Shown: piece by piece, positions 26,764-38,849 of the stretch | How the letters are laid out: each line of letters begins with the position of its first letter | How positions within the stretch are numbered: the first letter of the stretch is position 1 | Assembly (NCBI RefSeq): GCF_019703305.1 | Contig: NZ_AP024814.1 | Location: forward strand, 248,001 to 312,000 | Length of the DNA: 64,000 nucleotides | Direction of reading: 5' to 3' | Origin: Helicobacter sp. NHP19-003 | GTDB lineage: Bacteria; Campylobacterota; Campylobacteria; Campylobacterales; Helicobacteraceae | Made by a program: the position numbers and the translations under genes | The notes under the pieces: generated by a model | What the model saw: the letters and a program-made list of their open reading frames with translations, nothing else | Told to the model about the DNA's origin: nothing | The model's database searches: none

Positions 26764-27779
26764 TAGCGTTTCCACAAACCCTTAGCTTTGTCGATCAAAC
26801 TCGGTTTTTGCTTTTTGGCAAAACGCCTAAGCGTGGCTAAGAAGTGGTGCCACTCGTGGATTTCCATTGCCGGGATCGCCCCTGCATAGTTGGTGTGCGG
26901 GGGCAAGTCCTTACCCACCGCCCCTTTGCCCCCGATTTGGGTAAATTCCCCAATGTGCATATGCCCCCCTGTACCCACCTGTCCGCCCAAAACCACATTG
27001 CGCCCCATGGTCGTAGAGCCAGACAGCCCCACTTGCGACACAATGATCGAATGCTCACCCAGCACACAGTTATGCCCCACTTGCACGAGGTTATCGATTT
27101 TCACGCCCTGTTTGATGTGGGTGATGCCAAAGACCGCCCGATCGATCGTGGTGTTTGCCCCGATCTCCACAAAGTCATCGATCTGCACGATGCCCGTGTG
27201 CTCGATTTTGATGTGTGCCCCCAGCTCGGTGTGCGCATAACCAAAGCCATCGCTGCCGATCACGCTATTGGCGTGGATGATCACCTCATTGCCAATTTGC
27301 GTGTTTTGATAAATGGTAACATTGGGGTAAATTTTGCAATTCTTGCCAATTTTCACCCCATCGCCTAGCACTACATTGGCCATGATGATGCTGTTGTCCC
27401 CAATCTCCACCCCCTCACCCACCACGACATGGGGCATTAGGGTTACATTTGCGCCCAAATTTGGGGGGGTCTTGGTGCTGGGGGTTTTGAACATATCCAC
27501 CTTAAAGGCCTGCGAGATTTTGGCAAAGGCTAAATGGGGGTTTGGCGTGATGATGGCTTGGCTATGGGTGGGGACCTTGCTGGCATATTCGGCACGGATA
27601 AACACGCCCCCTGCTTTGGTGTCTTTGAGTTTCTTTAAATAGGACTTTTGATCCACATAACTCAAGTGGTTAGGCGTGGCTAGCTCTAAGGGGGCGACCC
27701 CGACAATCTCAAAATCCTTAAAATTAGGCGGCAACGCGGCATCTATTGAGTAGGTTTCCTTCAAGGCATTAAAGGTCAT
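26763..27779 (-). CDS. lpxD: UDP-3-O-acylglucosamine N-acyltransferase LpxD
   Basis: Third enzyme of lipid A synthesis, adding a hydroxyacyl chain from ACP. 338 residues: N-terminal uridine-binding domain (to about 95), then a left-handed beta helix of hexapeptide repeats, with catalytic-region HANSVIGSDGFGYAH, and a C-terminal helix. ATG at 27779 has AAGGAG six bases upstream; the longer reading is not credible. ATGA overlap with tpiA. Confidence 0.94.
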   Translation of the reverse strand: MTFNALKETYSIDAALPPNFKDFEIVGVAPLELATPNHLSYVDQKSYLKKLKDTKAGGVFIRAEYASKVPTHSQAIITPNPHLAFAKISQAFKVDMFKTPSTKTPPNLGANVTLMPHVVVGEGVEIGDNSIIMANVVLGDGVKIGKNCKIYPNVTIYQNTQIGNEVIIHANSVIGSDGFGYAHTELGAHIKIEHTGIVQIDDFVEIGANTTIDRAVFGITHIKQGVKIDNLVQVGHNCVLGEHSIIVSQVGLSGSTTMGRNVVLGGQVGTGGHMHIGEFTQIGGKGAVGKDLPPHTNYAGAIPAMEIHEWHHFLATLRRFAKKQKPSLIDKAKGLWKR

Positions 27780-28489
27780 GAAAACTCCTTTGTGTGGCTG
27801 ATGTTGATGATGTCTAATAAGGCTCGTGGTTCTAGGCACGCTTTGCCCACCAACACGCCATCGACTTCTTGTAGGCTTAAAATGGAATCGGCGTTACTCA
27901 CTTGCACACTCCCCCCATAGACGATTTTTACACGGGATTTCAGGGCTTGCTTTAGCCCCCCGATGGTGCTGGCGATCTCATCCATTTGTGCGCTCACTCC
28001 CGTGCCGATTGCCCAAATCGGCTCGTAGGCTAAAATGAGCTTAGGGTAGCTTAAATCCAGCCCTTCAAGTTGCCCGAGCAAGTAATCTAACACGGCATTT
28101 TGCCCCAAATTACGCGTGGCTAAAGACTCGCCGATACAAAAGACAATTTGAAAGCCATGCTCTTTAAAGAAGTTAAACTTCTCTAGGCAAAACTTAGGCT
28201 CTTCGCCCAGCAACAAACGCCTTTCACTATGCCCGATGAGAATGGAGCTAATCCCTAGCTCTTGCAGGGCGTGCAAGGTGATCTCTCCTGTGAAAGCCCC
28301 TTGCTTGGCAGGGTAGGCATTTTGCGCGCCCAAAGCCACACCAGCGGATTTACACACCCCAAGCTCAAGCAAGGGGACAAAAAGAGTGAGGTAGGGGACT
28401 AATTCTTGGGACAGATTTTTTTGCAAATGCTCCAAATAGGGCAATAGATGAAGCGCGTAGGATTTAAAATTAGCCAACACGAATTTCAC
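27776..28489 (-). CDS. tpiA: Triosephosphate isomerase
   Basis: Interconverts dihydroxyacetone phosphate and glyceraldehyde-3-phosphate. 237 residues, with Asn/Lys of ANFKS at the N-terminus, the electrophile His in IGHSERR, the catalytic Glu in AYEPIWAIGTG, and YGGSV for the phosphate. GTG at 28489 has GGAG at proper spacing and matches the H. pylori length (234); an upstream TTG would add 14 unlikely residues. In H. pylori fabI lies between tpiA and lpxD; here they overlap. Confidence 0.94.
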   Translation of the reverse strand: MKFVLANFKSYALHLLPYLEHLQKNLSQELVPYLTLFVPLLELGVCKSAGVALGAQNAYPAKQGAFTGEITLHALQELGISSILIGHSERRLLLGEEPKFCLEKFNFFKEHGFQIVFCIGESLATRNLGQNAVLDYLLGQLEGLDLSYPKLILAYEPIWAIGTGVSAQMDEIASTIGGLKQALKSRVKIVYGGSVQVSNADSILSLQEVDGVLVGKACLEPRALLDIINISHTKEFS

Positions 28490-28557
28490 GAGGTACTCCA
28501 AAATTTCCCATATCTTAGCAAAACATGGCAAAAATCGCTAAAAAGTTACCATAATTT

Positions 28558-28566
28558 TGCTATCAT
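28558..28566 (+). promoter_or_regulatory. Promoter of frdCAB
   Basis: TGCTATCAT, an extended -10 box, lies about 30 bases before the frdC start. Confidence 0.55.
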
Positions 28567-28597
28567 TTTTGAATCGGACTAAACTTAGGAGTTTTGG

Positions 28598-29356
28598 ATG
28601 CAAAATGAGGAAATCATTGAGGGCTATTATGGCGTGGGAGCGGAGCGCAAAAAGAGCGGGATGTACGCTAAGCTGGACTTTTTACAGAGCGCAACAGGGC
28701 TTATTTTAGCCTTATTTATGATCGCGCACATGTTTTTTGTCAGTAGCATTTTGATCAGCGACAAGGCGATGTATGCTGTAACAAAATTCTTTGAGGGCAG
28801 TTTGTTCATCAAAGCGGGCGAGCCAGCGATTGTGAGCGCGGTGGCGGCAGCGGTCATCATCATTTTGGTCGCCCACGCCTTTTTAGCCCTGCGCAAATTC
28901 CCCATCAATTACAGGCAGTATAAAATCTTCCAAACCCATAAACACTTGATGAAACATGGCGACACCAGCCTATGGATGGTGCAAGTGGGTACAGGTTTTG
29001 CGATGTTCTTTTTAGCCAGCATCCACTTGTTTGTGATGCTCACTGCTCCGCACAGCATAGGGCCACACGCTTCGTCCTACCGCTTTGTGAGCCAGCATTT
29101 TTGGTTGCTCTATATTTTCTTGTTGATCGCGGTGGAGTTGCACGGCTCGATCGGGCTTTACCGCCTCGCCATTAAATGGGGGTGGTTTAAAGACATGGGG
29201 ATCGATCAACTACGCAAAATCAAATGGGGCATGAGCGTGTTTTTCATTGTGTTGGGTCTGCTCACCTATGGCTCTTATGTCAAACACGGGATCATGCAAA
29301 AAGCGCAGATTTCTAGCATGCAGCAAGCCGTGAACGCGGACGAACAACTCCACTAA
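28598..29356 (+). CDS. frdC: Fumarate reductase cytochrome b subunit
   Basis: Dihaem membrane anchor of menaquinol:fumarate reductase, 252 residues with five helices. Histidines in helices ([44 protein letters not shown]) match haem ligands of the Wolinella/Helicobacter type. First gene of frdCAB, preceded by TTAGGAG. Confidence 0.95.
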   Translation: MQNEEIIEGYYGVGAERKKSGMYAKLDFLQSATGLILALFMIAHMFFVSSILISDKAMYAVTKFFEGSLFIKAGEPAIVSAVAAAVIIILVAHAFLALRKFPINYRQYKIFQTHKHLMKHGDTSLWMVQVGTGFAMFFLASIHLFVMLTAPHSIGPHASSYRFVSQHFWLLYIFLLIAVELHGSIGLYRLAIKWGWFKDMGIDQLRKIKWGMSVFFIVLGLLTYGSYVKHGIMQKAQISSMQQAVNADEQLH

Positions 29357-29369
29357 TAGAAGGATAACA

Positions 29370-31433
29370 ATGAAAGTAGTTTATTGCGATGCATTGGTTG
29401 TGGGCGGGGGGTTGGCCGGACTAAGAGCCAGCATTGCCTGCCGCCAAGTGGGTTTGGATGTGATTGTGCTCTCTTTAGTGCCCGTCAGGCGCAGCCACTC
29501 GGCAGCCGCCCAGGGGGGGATGCAAGCCAGCCTTGGCAATGCCAAAATGAGCGAGGGCGACAATGAGGATTTGCACTTTTTAGACACAGTCAAAGGGAGC
29601 GACTGGGGGTGCGATCAACAAGTGGCGCGCATGTTTGTTACAACCGCCCCCAAAGCAATTAGAGAGCTTGCCAACTGGGGCGTGCCCTGGACCCGCATTA
29701 AAAAGGGCGACAGGCCTGCGGTGATCAATGGCGAGCATGTAACAATCACCGAGAGAGAGGATCGGCATGGCTATATCCTAAGCCGCGACTTTGGGGGGAC
29801 AAAAAAATGGCGCACTTGCTTTACGGCAGACGCGACAGGGCACACCATGCTTTATGCCGTGGCGAATGAAGCCCTGCACCACAAGGTTAAAATCGAGGAT
29901 CGCAAAGAGATGATCGCCCTGATCCACCACGGGGGCAAGTGCTATGGAGCGGTGGTGCGCGATTTAATCACCGGCGAGATTGTGGGGTATGTTTCTAAAG
30001 GTACACTCTTAGCCACGGGCGGTTATGGGCGGGTGTATAAGCACACCACCAACGCCGTGATTTGCGATGGTGTGGGCATCGCCACCGCTTTAGAAACGGG
30101 TGTGGCAAAACTAGGCAACATGGAGGCGGTGCAATTCCACCCCACTGCTTTAGTGCCTAGCGGGATTTTGATGACCGAGGGGTGCAGAGGCGATGGGGGG
30201 ATTTTAAGGGATAAATTCGGCCGGCGTTTCATGCCCGCTTACGAGCCTGAGAAAAAGGAGCTTGCCAGCCGCGATGTGGTGAGTCGCCGCATTCTAGAGC
30301 ACATCAAAAGAGGCTATGGGGCAAACTCTCCCTATGGCGACCATGTGTGGCTAGACATCGCAATTTTAGGGCGCGCACATGTGGAGAAAAACCTAAGGGA
30401 TGTCCATGAAATTGCCGAGACCTTTGCGGGTGTCGATGCCGCCGATGACAGCCTAGAAACAGAGGAGAATTTAAAGGGCATGCCCACAGATGAGCCCGAT
30501 TTTGGTCCCGGTGCGCCCAAACAAAAAGGTTGGGTCCCCATCAAGCCCATGCAGCACTACTCTATGGGGGGACTACGCACCGATTACAAGGGGCATAGCC
30601 ACTTAAAAGGTTTGTTCTGTGCGGGTGAGGCGGCTTGTTGGGACTTGCACGGCTTTAACCGCTTGGGGGGTAACTCTGTGAGCGAGGCGGTCGTGGCGGG
30701 CATGATCATCGGGGATTATTTCGCCGCGTATTGTAAAAGTGCAGAGCTAGACATCAGCACGCACATTGTGGAGCAGTTCATCCAAAAAAGCCACGAACAC
30801 ATCCAAGAACTCTTACACAACGATGGGAAGGAAAATGTCTATGAAATCCGCGAGCGCATGCGTGAAATCATGGACGAAAAAGTCGGAGTGTTTAGAGAGG
30901 GGCACACCTTAGAAGCCGCCGTGAACGAATTAGAAGAGCTTTATAAACGCTCCAAACACATCCATGTGAAAAACAAAAAGACCCACAACAACCCCGAGCT
31001 CGAGGACGCTTACCGCACCCAAAAAATGCTCAAAATCGCCCTTTGCATCGCTAAGGGGGCCCTAGATCGCACTGAAAGTCGGGGCGCGCACACTCGCTTA
31101 GACCACCCCAAAAGAGATGATGCAAATTGGTTGAACCGTACCCTTGCCTCTTGGCCTGATCCTAACCAAACTCTGCCAACTTTAGAATACGAGCCCCTAG
31201 ACATCATGAAAATGGAACTTAGCCCCGACTTTAGGGGCTATGGGGCAAAGGGCAACTTCATCCCCCATCCCTTGAAAGAGCAAAGAGACGCTGAGATCAA
31301 AGAAATCACAGAACGCATCCAAGCGCAAGGGGGGGATCGCTACGATTTGCAAGAGGCTTTAATGCCCTTTGATTTACAACCCAAATACAAGGCGCGCAAT
31401 GTCCGCCTAGATGATCAAAGACAAGGAGAATAA
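29370..31433 (+). CDS. frdA: Fumarate reductase flavoprotein subunit
   Basis: 687 residues. Rossmann motif [12 protein letters not shown], covalent FAD site [12 protein letters not shown] (His), active-site HPTALVPSG and [11 protein letters not shown], and HYSMGGL then [15 protein letters not shown]. Reduces fumarate as terminal acceptor in low-oxygen respiration. Starts 13 bases after frdC with AGAAGGATAAC. Confidence 0.97.
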   Translation: MKVVYCDALVVGGGLAGLRASIACRQVGLDVIVLSLVPVRRSHSAAAQGGMQASLGNAKMSEGDNEDLHFLDTVKGSDWGCDQQVARMFVTTAPKAIRELANWGVPWTRIKKGDRPAVINGEHVTITEREDRHGYILSRDFGGTKKWRTCFTADATGHTMLYAVANEALHHKVKIEDRKEMIALIHHGGKCYGAVVRDLITGEIVGYVSKGTLLATGGYGRVYKHTTNAVICDGVGIATALETGVAKLGNMEAVQFHPTALVPSGILMTEGCRGDGGILRDKFGRRFMPAYEPEKKELASRDVVSRRILEHIKRGYGANSPYGDHVWLDIAILGRAHVEKNLRDVHEIAETFAGVDAADDSLETEENLKGMPTDEPDFGPGAPKQKGWVPIKPMQHYSMGGLRTDYKGHSHLKGLFCAGEAACWDLHGFNRLGGNSVSEAVVAGMIIGDYFAAYCKSAELDISTHIVEQFIQKSHEHIQELLHNDGKENVYEIRERMREIMDEKVGVFREGHTLEAAVNELEELYKRSKHIHVKNKKTHNNPELEDAYRTQKMLKIALCIAKGALDRTESRGAHTRLDHPKRDDANWLNRTLASWPDPNQTLPTLEYEPLDIMKMELSPDFRGYGAKGNFIPHPLKEQRDAEIKEITERIQAQGGDRYDLQEALMPFDLQPKYKARNVRLDDQRQGE

Positions 31434-32162
31434 ATGGGACGGCAGATCACCATCCGCGCCTTAAAATTTGACCCCCAAAGCGCGGTTTCTAAACCCCACT
31501 TTAAAGATTACCAACTAGAGGAGATTCCCTCAATGACTCTTTTCATCGCTTTGGGGATGATTAGAGAACAGCTAGACCCGGATTTGAGCTTTGACTTTGT
31601 GTGTCGGGCGGGCATTTGTGGCAGCTGTGCGATGATGATCAATGGGCGGCCACGCCTTGCGTGCAAAACCCTCACTTCTAGCTTTAGCGAAAATGTCATC
31701 ACGCTCATGCCCATGCCCTCTTTCCCTTTGATCAAGGATTTGAGCGTGAATACGGGCGAGTGGTTTGCTGGCATGAATGCAAGAGTGGAAAGTTGGGCGC
31801 ACCACAAAAAGGAAGTGGACATCACTAAGCCTGAAGAGCGCGTTGATCCAGACGAAGCCCAGAGCGTTTTTGAACTCGATCGTTGCATTGAATGCGGGTG
31901 TTGCATCGCGGCTTGCGGTACGAAACTAATGCGGGAAAACTTCATCGGGGCAGCGGGGATGAACCGCGCCATGCGCTTTTTGATCGACTCACACGATGAG
32001 CGCAGCGATGACGACTTCTACGAATTGGTCGGCGATGACGATGGGGTTTTTGGGTGCATGAGTCTCATTGGTTGCCACGACACCTGCCCCAAACAAATCC
32101 CCCTGCAAGGCACTTTAGCCCAGCTGCGCAATAAAATGGTGAAAGTGGGCAAAGCCCGCTAA
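31434..32162 (+). CDS. frdB: Fumarate reductase iron-sulfur subunit
   Basis: 242 residues linking FrdA and FrdC. [2Fe-2S] site CRAGICGSC with a later Cys, [4Fe-4S] site [12 protein letters not shown], and [3Fe-4S]/linker cysteines [13 protein letters not shown]. Its ATG abuts the frdA stop. Confidence 0.97.
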   Translation: MGRQITIRALKFDPQSAVSKPHFKDYQLEEIPSMTLFIALGMIREQLDPDLSFDFVCRAGICGSCAMMINGRPRLACKTLTSSFSENVITLMPMPSFPLIKDLSVNTGEWFAGMNARVESWAHHKKEVDITKPEERVDPDEAQSVFELDRCIECGCCIAACGTKLMRENFIGAAGMNRAMRFLIDSHDERSDDDFYELVGDDDGVFGCMSLIGCHDTCPKQIPLQGTLAQLRNKMVKVGKAR

Positions 32163-32178
32163 GTACTTTGGCTAGCCC

Positions 32179-33426
32179 CTAGTTGTGGGTTGTTGCCCAT
32201 TCGCTCTTTAGCAACTCTGCGGGCAGTCGCTCTGCCATTGCTGCCATCACCACCATCCCCACAAAAAAGCTCCCCTCAATGAAAAAATCAAAGGGATCAA
32301 AACCAATTCCAAGACTCACATAAAAGACCAGCATAGAGAGCATGAACACTCCGATGGTGTCCTTTCGTTTGGCAAAAAAGCACCACAGCACGCATATAAA
32401 CCACGCCAAAGCCACTAGCCCCAAAATCCCCCGATGCGCTAAAGTGTTGAAAAATTCATTGTCGTATTTCTCGGCACAATCGATTTGGTCGGCTTTGCGG
32501 TAGGAGTGCGACAGGGCTAAAATTTGATCTAGTCGCCTGCATTTCGTGCTAAGGCTCATGCCAATGAGGGGTGAAAGCTTGGCGATGGCTAGGGCTTCTT
32601 GCCAGCGAGCAAGGCGCAGGCCGATGCTGGATTTGGGGTTTTTTTGCGTGTAAAGCTGTAGGTCGTGGCTAAAATTTTCATCTTGCGTCCTTGCAGTGTG
32701 CAAGAGGGCATGCTGCTCTAGGACTTGGTTTAAGAAAAACAGGCCCCCAAAGCACAGCGCCATCAGCCCCATATAGCGCCATTGTTTGGTGCGCCTTAAG
32801 AACACACATAGAGCTATAAAAGTGATGGCAAAAGCGATGGAGGCGCTTCTGGTGGCGCTAAAAAGCACCACTAAAAAACCCACCACCATCGCTGCGCTAA
32901 AAAGCCACCTTTCTTTAGAGTTGTGGGTATAGATGGCGTAGATAAAACAGCCAAAGAGCGCCATAGAAGTGAGCGTAACAAAGCCCACAACCGTGCTAAG
33001 GCCCACCACCCGCCCCATGCCCAAAAAGACCTTTTGCACGAGGGCAAACCCTCCATTGAAAAAACAGGCAAAAGCCATGCTGTAAAACAAGATTTTTGTG
33101 TGGAGGCGTATTTGTATGCTGCTAAGACAAATGAGCGCAACCACGCCCAGCACATAGACTAAGGGCATGTTTAAAGAGCGTAAATTGTAATGCCATGCTT
33201 CTAAATCCCCGCCCACAAATAAATTTGGCAACACCACTAGAAACATCGTGAGCATGGAGGCGATGAGCCATTTAAAGGGTCCTAGCCGCAGCGGGGGTTT
33301 GCAGGCTTTGTAGTAGAGCAAAGCCCCTAGTGCCAACGCCACCATGAGAATTTGGGGGATGGGTTTTTTAAACGAAAAGATAAAGAAGAGAGTGAAAAAA
33401 AGGGTCGCCACCTTGTGGCGATCCAA
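32179..33426 (-). CDS. waaL: O-antigen ligase-like membrane protein (WaaL family)
   Basis: 415 residues, about 12 hydrophobic helices, with a large periplasmic loop near residues 240-320 containing RLARWQEALAIAKLSPLIGMSLS, the RxxxW...G pattern of the Wzy/WaaL fold, and a His in NTLAHRGILGLVA. Would join O-antigen or glycans to lipid A core. It lies beside rpsO and flhA just as H. pylori HP1039 (waaL) does. Converges with frdB. Confidence 0.8.
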   Translation of the reverse strand: MDRHKVATLFFTLFFIFSFKKPIPQILMVALALGALLYYKACKPPLRLGPFKWLIASMLTMFLVVLPNLFVGGDLEAWHYNLRSLNMPLVYVLGVVALICLSSIQIRLHTKILFYSMAFACFFNGGFALVQKVFLGMGRVVGLSTVVGFVTLTSMALFGCFIYAIYTHNSKERWLFSAAMVVGFLVVLFSATRSASIAFAITFIALCVFLRRTKQWRYMGLMALCFGGLFFLNQVLEQHALLHTARTQDENFSHDLQLYTQKNPKSSIGLRLARWQEALAIAKLSPLIGMSLSTKCRRLDQILALSHSYRKADQIDCAEKYDNEFFNTLAHRGILGLVALAWFICVLWCFFAKRKDTIGVFMLSMLVFYVSLGIGFDPFDFFIEGSFFVGMVVMAAMAERLPAELLKSEWATTHN

Positions 33427-33445
33427 AGAGAGCCATGCAGGGAAC

Positions 33446-33718
33446 TTAACGATTCTTGATGCCTAGTGTGTTGATGAGCTCTACATAGCGGTCGTGCTTA
33501 GTGTCTTTGAGGTATTTGAGCAGGTTTTTGCGGTGCCCCACAAGTTTTAAAAGCCCTAGACGGCTTGAGTGGTCCTTGGGGTTGTTTTTTAAATGGGCGG
33601 TTAAATCCGCAATCCTTTGGCTCAGGAGGGCAATTTGCACCTCACATGAACCCGTGTCGTTGTCTTGTCTGGCGAAGCGCTTGATGATCTCTTGCTTCTT
33701 CTCCGTACTTAAAGCCAT
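33446..33718 (-). CDS. rpsO: 30S ribosomal protein S15
   Basis: 90 residues with the S15 signatures [30 protein letters not shown] and LLKYLK. Preceded by TAGGAGG. Confidence 0.97.
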   Translation of the reverse strand: MALSTEKKQEIIKRFARQDNDTGSCEVQIALLSQRIADLTAHLKNNPKDHSSRLGLLKLVGHRKNLLKYLKDTKHDRYVELINTLGIKNR

Positions 33719-33753
33719 GAAGACCTCCTAATAGGAAATTTAGATAAGCGCGT

Positions 33754-33759
33754 ATTATA
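33754..33759 (-). promoter_or_regulatory. rpsO promoter (-10)
   Basis: Perfect TATAAT on the minus strand, 36 bases before the rpsO ATG, in the gap shared with flhA. Confidence 0.55.
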
Positions 33760-33830
33760 ACCTAAAAAGTCAAATTTTACATGAAAAATTGTAAAATGCA
33801 GGTTTAACGCAGTTTAATTCAAGGCATTTA

Positions 33831-36029
33831 GTGGCGCGCAACAAGCAAAAGAGCATTTTAAAACGGACTTTCCCCTTTTTAAGACAACTCACCCAGTCCA
33901 AGGACTTGACCGTTGTCGCCTTTGTGATCGCCATTTTGGCGATCATCATCGTACCCCTGCCCCCCTTTTTGCTCGACTTCTTGCTGACGATCTCCATTGC
34001 CTTGTCAGTGTTGATCATCTTAATCGGGCTTTACATCACCAAGCCCACAGACTTTAGCGCCTTCCCCACCTTGCTTTTGATCGTAACACTTTACCGCCTT
34101 GCACTCAATGTCGCCACGACCCGCATGATTTTAACGCAAGGCTACAAGGGTCCCAGTGCCGTGAGCGACATCATCAGTGCTTTTGGGGAATTTACCGTGA
34201 GCGGCAACTATGTGATCGGGACGATCATTTTTAGCATTTTGGTTTTGGTGAATTTATTGGTCGTTACCAATGGCTCCACCCGCGTTACTGAAGTGCGTGC
34301 GCGCTTTGCTTTGGATGCGATGCCCGGTAAGCAAATGGCGATCGATGCGGATTTAAACTCGGGGCTGATTGACAATGAAGAGGCCAAAAAAAGGCGGGCG
34401 GCTTTGAGCCAAGAGGCGGATTTTTACGGCGCGATGGACGGGGCGAGCAAGTTTGTCAAGGGCGATGCGATCGCTTCCATCATCATCACCTTAATCAACA
34501 TCATCGGAGGTTTTTTGGTCGGGGTGTTCCAAAGGGACATGACGATGGCTTACAGCGCCTCGACTTTCACGGTTTTAACCATCGGCGATGGGTTAGTGAG
34601 CCAAATCCCCGCTTTGATCATCGCCACGGCTACGGGCATTGTCGCCACCCGCACCACCCAGCACGAGGAAGAAAACTTCGCCAGCAAGCTCATCACCCAG
34701 CTCACTGACAAGAGCAAAACCTTAATCATTGTGGGCTTTATTCTCTTGCTCTTTGCCAGCGTGCCGGGGCTTCCCACCTTTTCGCTCGCCTTTGTGGGGA
34801 GTTTGTTTTTATTCATTGCGTGGCTCATTTCAAGGGAGGGTAAGGACAATTTATTTTCCAAATTTGAGGCGTGGCTGAGTAAAAAAACAGGCATTGACTT
34901 GAGCCACAAAGCCGCCGCCCCCACCGACCAAGCCCCCACTGCCCGCCCCCAAAAGAGTGCTGAAGAAATCAAAAAAGAGGAAGAGCAAGCCATCAATGAA
35001 GTGCTGAAAATCGAGTTTTTAGAGCTCGCTTTAGGCTACCAGCTCATCTCTCTAGCCGATGTCAAACAGGGGGGGGATTTGCTCGAGCGCATCCGCGGAA
35101 TTAGAAAGAAAATTGCCAGCGATTACGGCTTTTTAATGCCCCAAATCCGTATCCGCGACAATTTGCAACTCCCCCCCACGCATTATGAAATCAAGCTCAA
35201 GGGGATCGCCATCGGGGATGGGAGCGTGATGCCTGAACGCTTTTTAGCCATGAACACGGGGTTTGCGGGTAAAGAGATCGAGGGCATCCCCACTAAAGAA
35301 CCCGCCTTTGGCATGGACGCACTGTGGATCGAGCCTAAGGACAAAGAGGAGGCGATCATCCAAGGCTATACGATCATCGACCCCTCCACCGTGATCGCCA
35401 CGCACACCAGCGAATTGGTCAAAAACTACGCCGAAGAGTTTATCACCAAAGATGAGGTGAAATCTCTCTTAGAGCGGCTAGGCAACGACTACCCCGCCAT
35501 TGTAGAAGAGGCTAAGAAAATCCCCACAGGGGTGATCCGCTCTGTTTTGCAAGAGCTCTTGCATGAGAAAATCCCCATTAAGGACATGCTCACCATCTTA
35601 GAAACCATCACCGACATCGCGCCTAGCGTGCAAAACGACATCACCATTTTAACCGAACAGGTGCGCGCAAGGCTCTCTAGGGTCATCACCAATATTTTTA
35701 AATCTGAGGATGGGACTTTAAAATTACTCACGCTAGGCACGGCCACCGAGCAGTACTTGCTCAATAAGCTCAAGGATCAAGCCTCGGGTAAATTCTTGCT
35801 TTTAAACGCTACAGAAATGCAACAACTCATCGAGCATGTGTCCGCCGAGTCGATGAAAATCTTGCAACGAGGGATCGCCCCCGTGATTTTGATTGTCGAT
35901 CCCGAACTGCGCCGCCCTCTCTCCACGAAAATGGAGCAGTTTAAAATCGACATTGTGGTTTTAAGCCACGCCGAGCTAGACACGAACGCTAAATACGAAG
36001 TGCTCGGCACCATCAACATCAATTTTTAA
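33831..36029 (+). CDS. flhA: Flagellar export gate protein FlhA
   Basis: 732-residue core component of the flagellar type III export gate. N-terminal eight-helix membrane half (about 1-340) with the conserved FHIPEP-type loop region ([24 protein letters not shown] is at 155-180), then a cytosolic domain that docks chaperone-substrate complexes ([16 protein letters not shown]). Starts at GTG with AAGG upstream. In H. pylori flhA also sits between rpsO and HP1042. Confidence 0.96.
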   Translation: MARNKQKSILKRTFPFLRQLTQSKDLTVVAFVIAILAIIIVPLPPFLLDFLLTISIALSVLIILIGLYITKPTDFSAFPTLLLIVTLYRLALNVATTRMILTQGYKGPSAVSDIISAFGEFTVSGNYVIGTIIFSILVLVNLLVVTNGSTRVTEVRARFALDAMPGKQMAIDADLNSGLIDNEEAKKRRAALSQEADFYGAMDGASKFVKGDAIASIIITLINIIGGFLVGVFQRDMTMAYSASTFTVLTIGDGLVSQIPALIIATATGIVATRTTQHEEENFASKLITQLTDKSKTLIIVGFILLLFASVPGLPTFSLAFVGSLFLFIAWLISREGKDNLFSKFEAWLSKKTGIDLSHKAAAPTDQAPTARPQKSAEEIKKEEEQAINEVLKIEFLELALGYQLISLADVKQGGDLLERIRGIRKKIASDYGFLMPQIRIRDNLQLPPTHYEIKLKGIAIGDGSVMPERFLAMNTGFAGKEIEGIPTKEPAFGMDALWIEPKDKEEAIIQGYTIIDPSTVIATHTSELVKNYAEEFITKDEVKSLLERLGNDYPAIVEEAKKIPTGVIRSVLQELLHEKIPIKDMLTILETITDIAPSVQNDITILTEQVRARLSRVITNIFKSEDGTLKLLTLGTATEQYLLNKLKDQASGKFLLLNATEMQQLIEHVSAESMKILQRGIAPVILIVDPELRRPLSTKMEQFKIDIVVLSHAELDTNAKYEVLGTININF

Positions 36030-36037
36030 GGACAAGA

Positions 36038-37123
36038 ATGCAAGTTTTCCACTTATCCCATATTGATTTAGACGGCTATGGATGTCAATTCATCAGCCGC
36101 CATTTTTTCAAAGACATCAAGTTTTACAACGCCAATTATGGGCGGGAGGTGAGCGCAAGGCTGCACGAAATTTTAGACGACATCCACAAAACCTTAGAGC
36201 CTAAACGCAAGATTTTAATCCTCGTTACAGATTTGAATTTAACCCTCAATGAGGCGCAGTTTTTGCAAGAACAAAGCGATGCCTTGCGTTTGCAAGGGCT
36301 TGAGGTGCAGGTGTTGCTCTTAGATCACCACGCCACAGGCCAAGACGCGGCTAAAATCTACCATTGGTACCACCTAGACACCGAGCGCAGTGCCTCTAAG
36401 ATCACCTTTGAGACTTTGCAAAAACTCCACACGCCTTTAAAAAGCCTAGAAAGTTTAGCTCCAATGGTGGAGATGATCGATTCTATAGACATTTGGCAAG
36501 AGGGGGGCTTTGGCTTTGAGTTTGGTAAGGTGTGTATGCGCATGATCTCTAGCACCCACGAGCTCAACCGCTTCATGTTTGATGAGGAGCACAGGGCGTA
36601 TAAATTCGCCCTTTTAGAAAAAGTACCCGACTACCTGCACCAAGAGAGGGGCGAGGTCGCCTTTGACAACGATTTATTCAGGCTCAAAAAAATCGCTTTG
36701 GGGGGCAACCCGGATTTAGAAACGATGGACAACATCGCCTCCAACGCCCAAGTCGCCCTACTTGCAAAGAAAAAAGAGGAGTGCACTCTAGAGTGTGAGG
36801 GCAAGAGAGGGTTTTTAAGTTACAGCATGGGGGGCATTAGCGTGTTGGCTAATTTGTTCTTAGAGCAAAACCCTGAATTTGACTTTTATATGGATGTGAG
36901 TCCCAAGGGGTCTGTGAGCTTGCGATCTAATGGAAAGTGTGATGTGAGTAACTTAAGTAAGCAATATTTCAATGGGGGCGGGCATAAAAACGCCAGCGGG
37001 GGCAAAATTGAGGGCTTTAAAGAAAGTTTTAGCTACTATGACATCAAGGAGCAGTTAGAAAAGGTGTTTCACAAGGAAAAGGCAGCTGATTATAGTTTCT
37101 TTGGGAATCGCTTCGAATTCTAA
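36038..37123 (+). CDS. DHH-family phosphoesterase
   Basis: 361-residue member of the DHH/DHHA1 superfamily (nanoRNase, c-di-AMP phosphodiesterase or RecJ-like hydrolases). Metal-binding motifs: SHIDLDGYG at the N-terminus, VTDLN, LLDHHATG, MVEMIDSID, and the C-terminal GGGHKNASGG substrate loop. Corresponds to H. pylori HP1042. Substrate unknown; starts 8 bases after flhA and is likely co-transcribed. Confidence 0.85.
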   Translation: MQVFHLSHIDLDGYGCQFISRHFFKDIKFYNANYGREVSARLHEILDDIHKTLEPKRKILILVTDLNLTLNEAQFLQEQSDALRLQGLEVQVLLLDHHATGQDAAKIYHWYHLDTERSASKITFETLQKLHTPLKSLESLAPMVEMIDSIDIWQEGGFGFEFGKVCMRMISSTHELNRFMFDEEHRAYKFALLEKVPDYLHQERGEVAFDNDLFRLKKIALGGNPDLETMDNIASNAQVALLAKKKEECTLECEGKRGFLSYSMGGISVLANLFLEQNPEFDFYMDVSPKGSVSLRSNGKCDVSNLSKQYFNGGGHKNASGGKIEGFKESFSYYDIKEQLEKVFHKEKAADYSFFGNRFEF

Positions 37124-37155
37124 GCTAAGTCCAAAGAAGATTGAAAGGAGAGTCC

Positions 37156-37848
37156 ATGAAAGCCCGATCTGCATCGTATTTTCTCGCTCTAAGTTTACTG
37201 ACAGGTTGTGTGAGCTACCAAGTCAAACCTGAAAAAATCACCAGTTACAATAATGGTATACAGGTTTTAACCTCAGCCAAGCCCGACTCCAAAGTCCAAA
37301 TTGAGGTTGCCCAAAAGAAATTAAAAGGCCTAGACAATCCGCCCCTAGTGATCTATGTGGGAGCGCAGATTTTGAGCGGCACCCCTGTGAACTTCGACAC
37401 TTCTAACATCTCTGTGAGCGAGAAGGGTAGTCCTTTGCCCGTGTTGGGTTTCCAGGCAATGATGAAGTCCAGCTACGACTTTGAACCCGTGTTGCAAAAA
37501 TTCAACATCGCCACCCCCAACAGCAACATTGTGGAGGACGGCATCGGCCCGTCCATGTTCTACTACGGACAGGGCAGCTTTTTGGCTTACGACATGATGT
37601 TTGGCATGCCCTTCATGATGATGGACGATGTGCAGACTCAAGAGATCATGCAAGAGGAGCGCCAAGCCTTTAAAATCATGGCGATCAACTACCTTAAACG
37701 CTCCACCCTAAAACCCAATGGCAAGGCTAAGGGGGGCTTTGTGGTGATCGATCCTAAACCCATCAAGCCGGGCATTCTTGTGGTGAAAGTTACCCTACAC
37801 AACGAAACCCACACCTTCAAAATAGACATCCAAAACCCACAACAATAG
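37156..37848 (+). CDS. Helicobacter lipoprotein, unknown function
   Basis: 230 residues. Signal peptide with lipobox LLTGC, then a beta-rich soluble domain; a Met/Phe-rich stretch (FGMPFMMMDD) near residue 165 is odd. Start ATG has AAGGAG six bases upstream; the longer reading from TTG is not supported. Function not recognised. Confidence 0.72.
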   Translation: MKARSASYFLALSLLTGCVSYQVKPEKITSYNNGIQVLTSAKPDSKVQIEVAQKKLKGLDNPPLVIYVGAQILSGTPVNFDTSNISVSEKGSPLPVLGFQAMMKSSYDFEPVLQKFNIATPNSNIVEDGIGPSMFYYGQGSFLAYDMMFGMPFMMMDDVQTQEIMQEERQAFKIMAINYLKRSTLKPNGKAKGGFVVIDPKPIKPGILVVKVTLHNETHTFKIDIQNPQQ

Positions 37849-37858
37849 AAAGGCAGGC

Positions 37859-38848
<990 letters not shown>

Positions 38849-38849
<1 letters not shown>

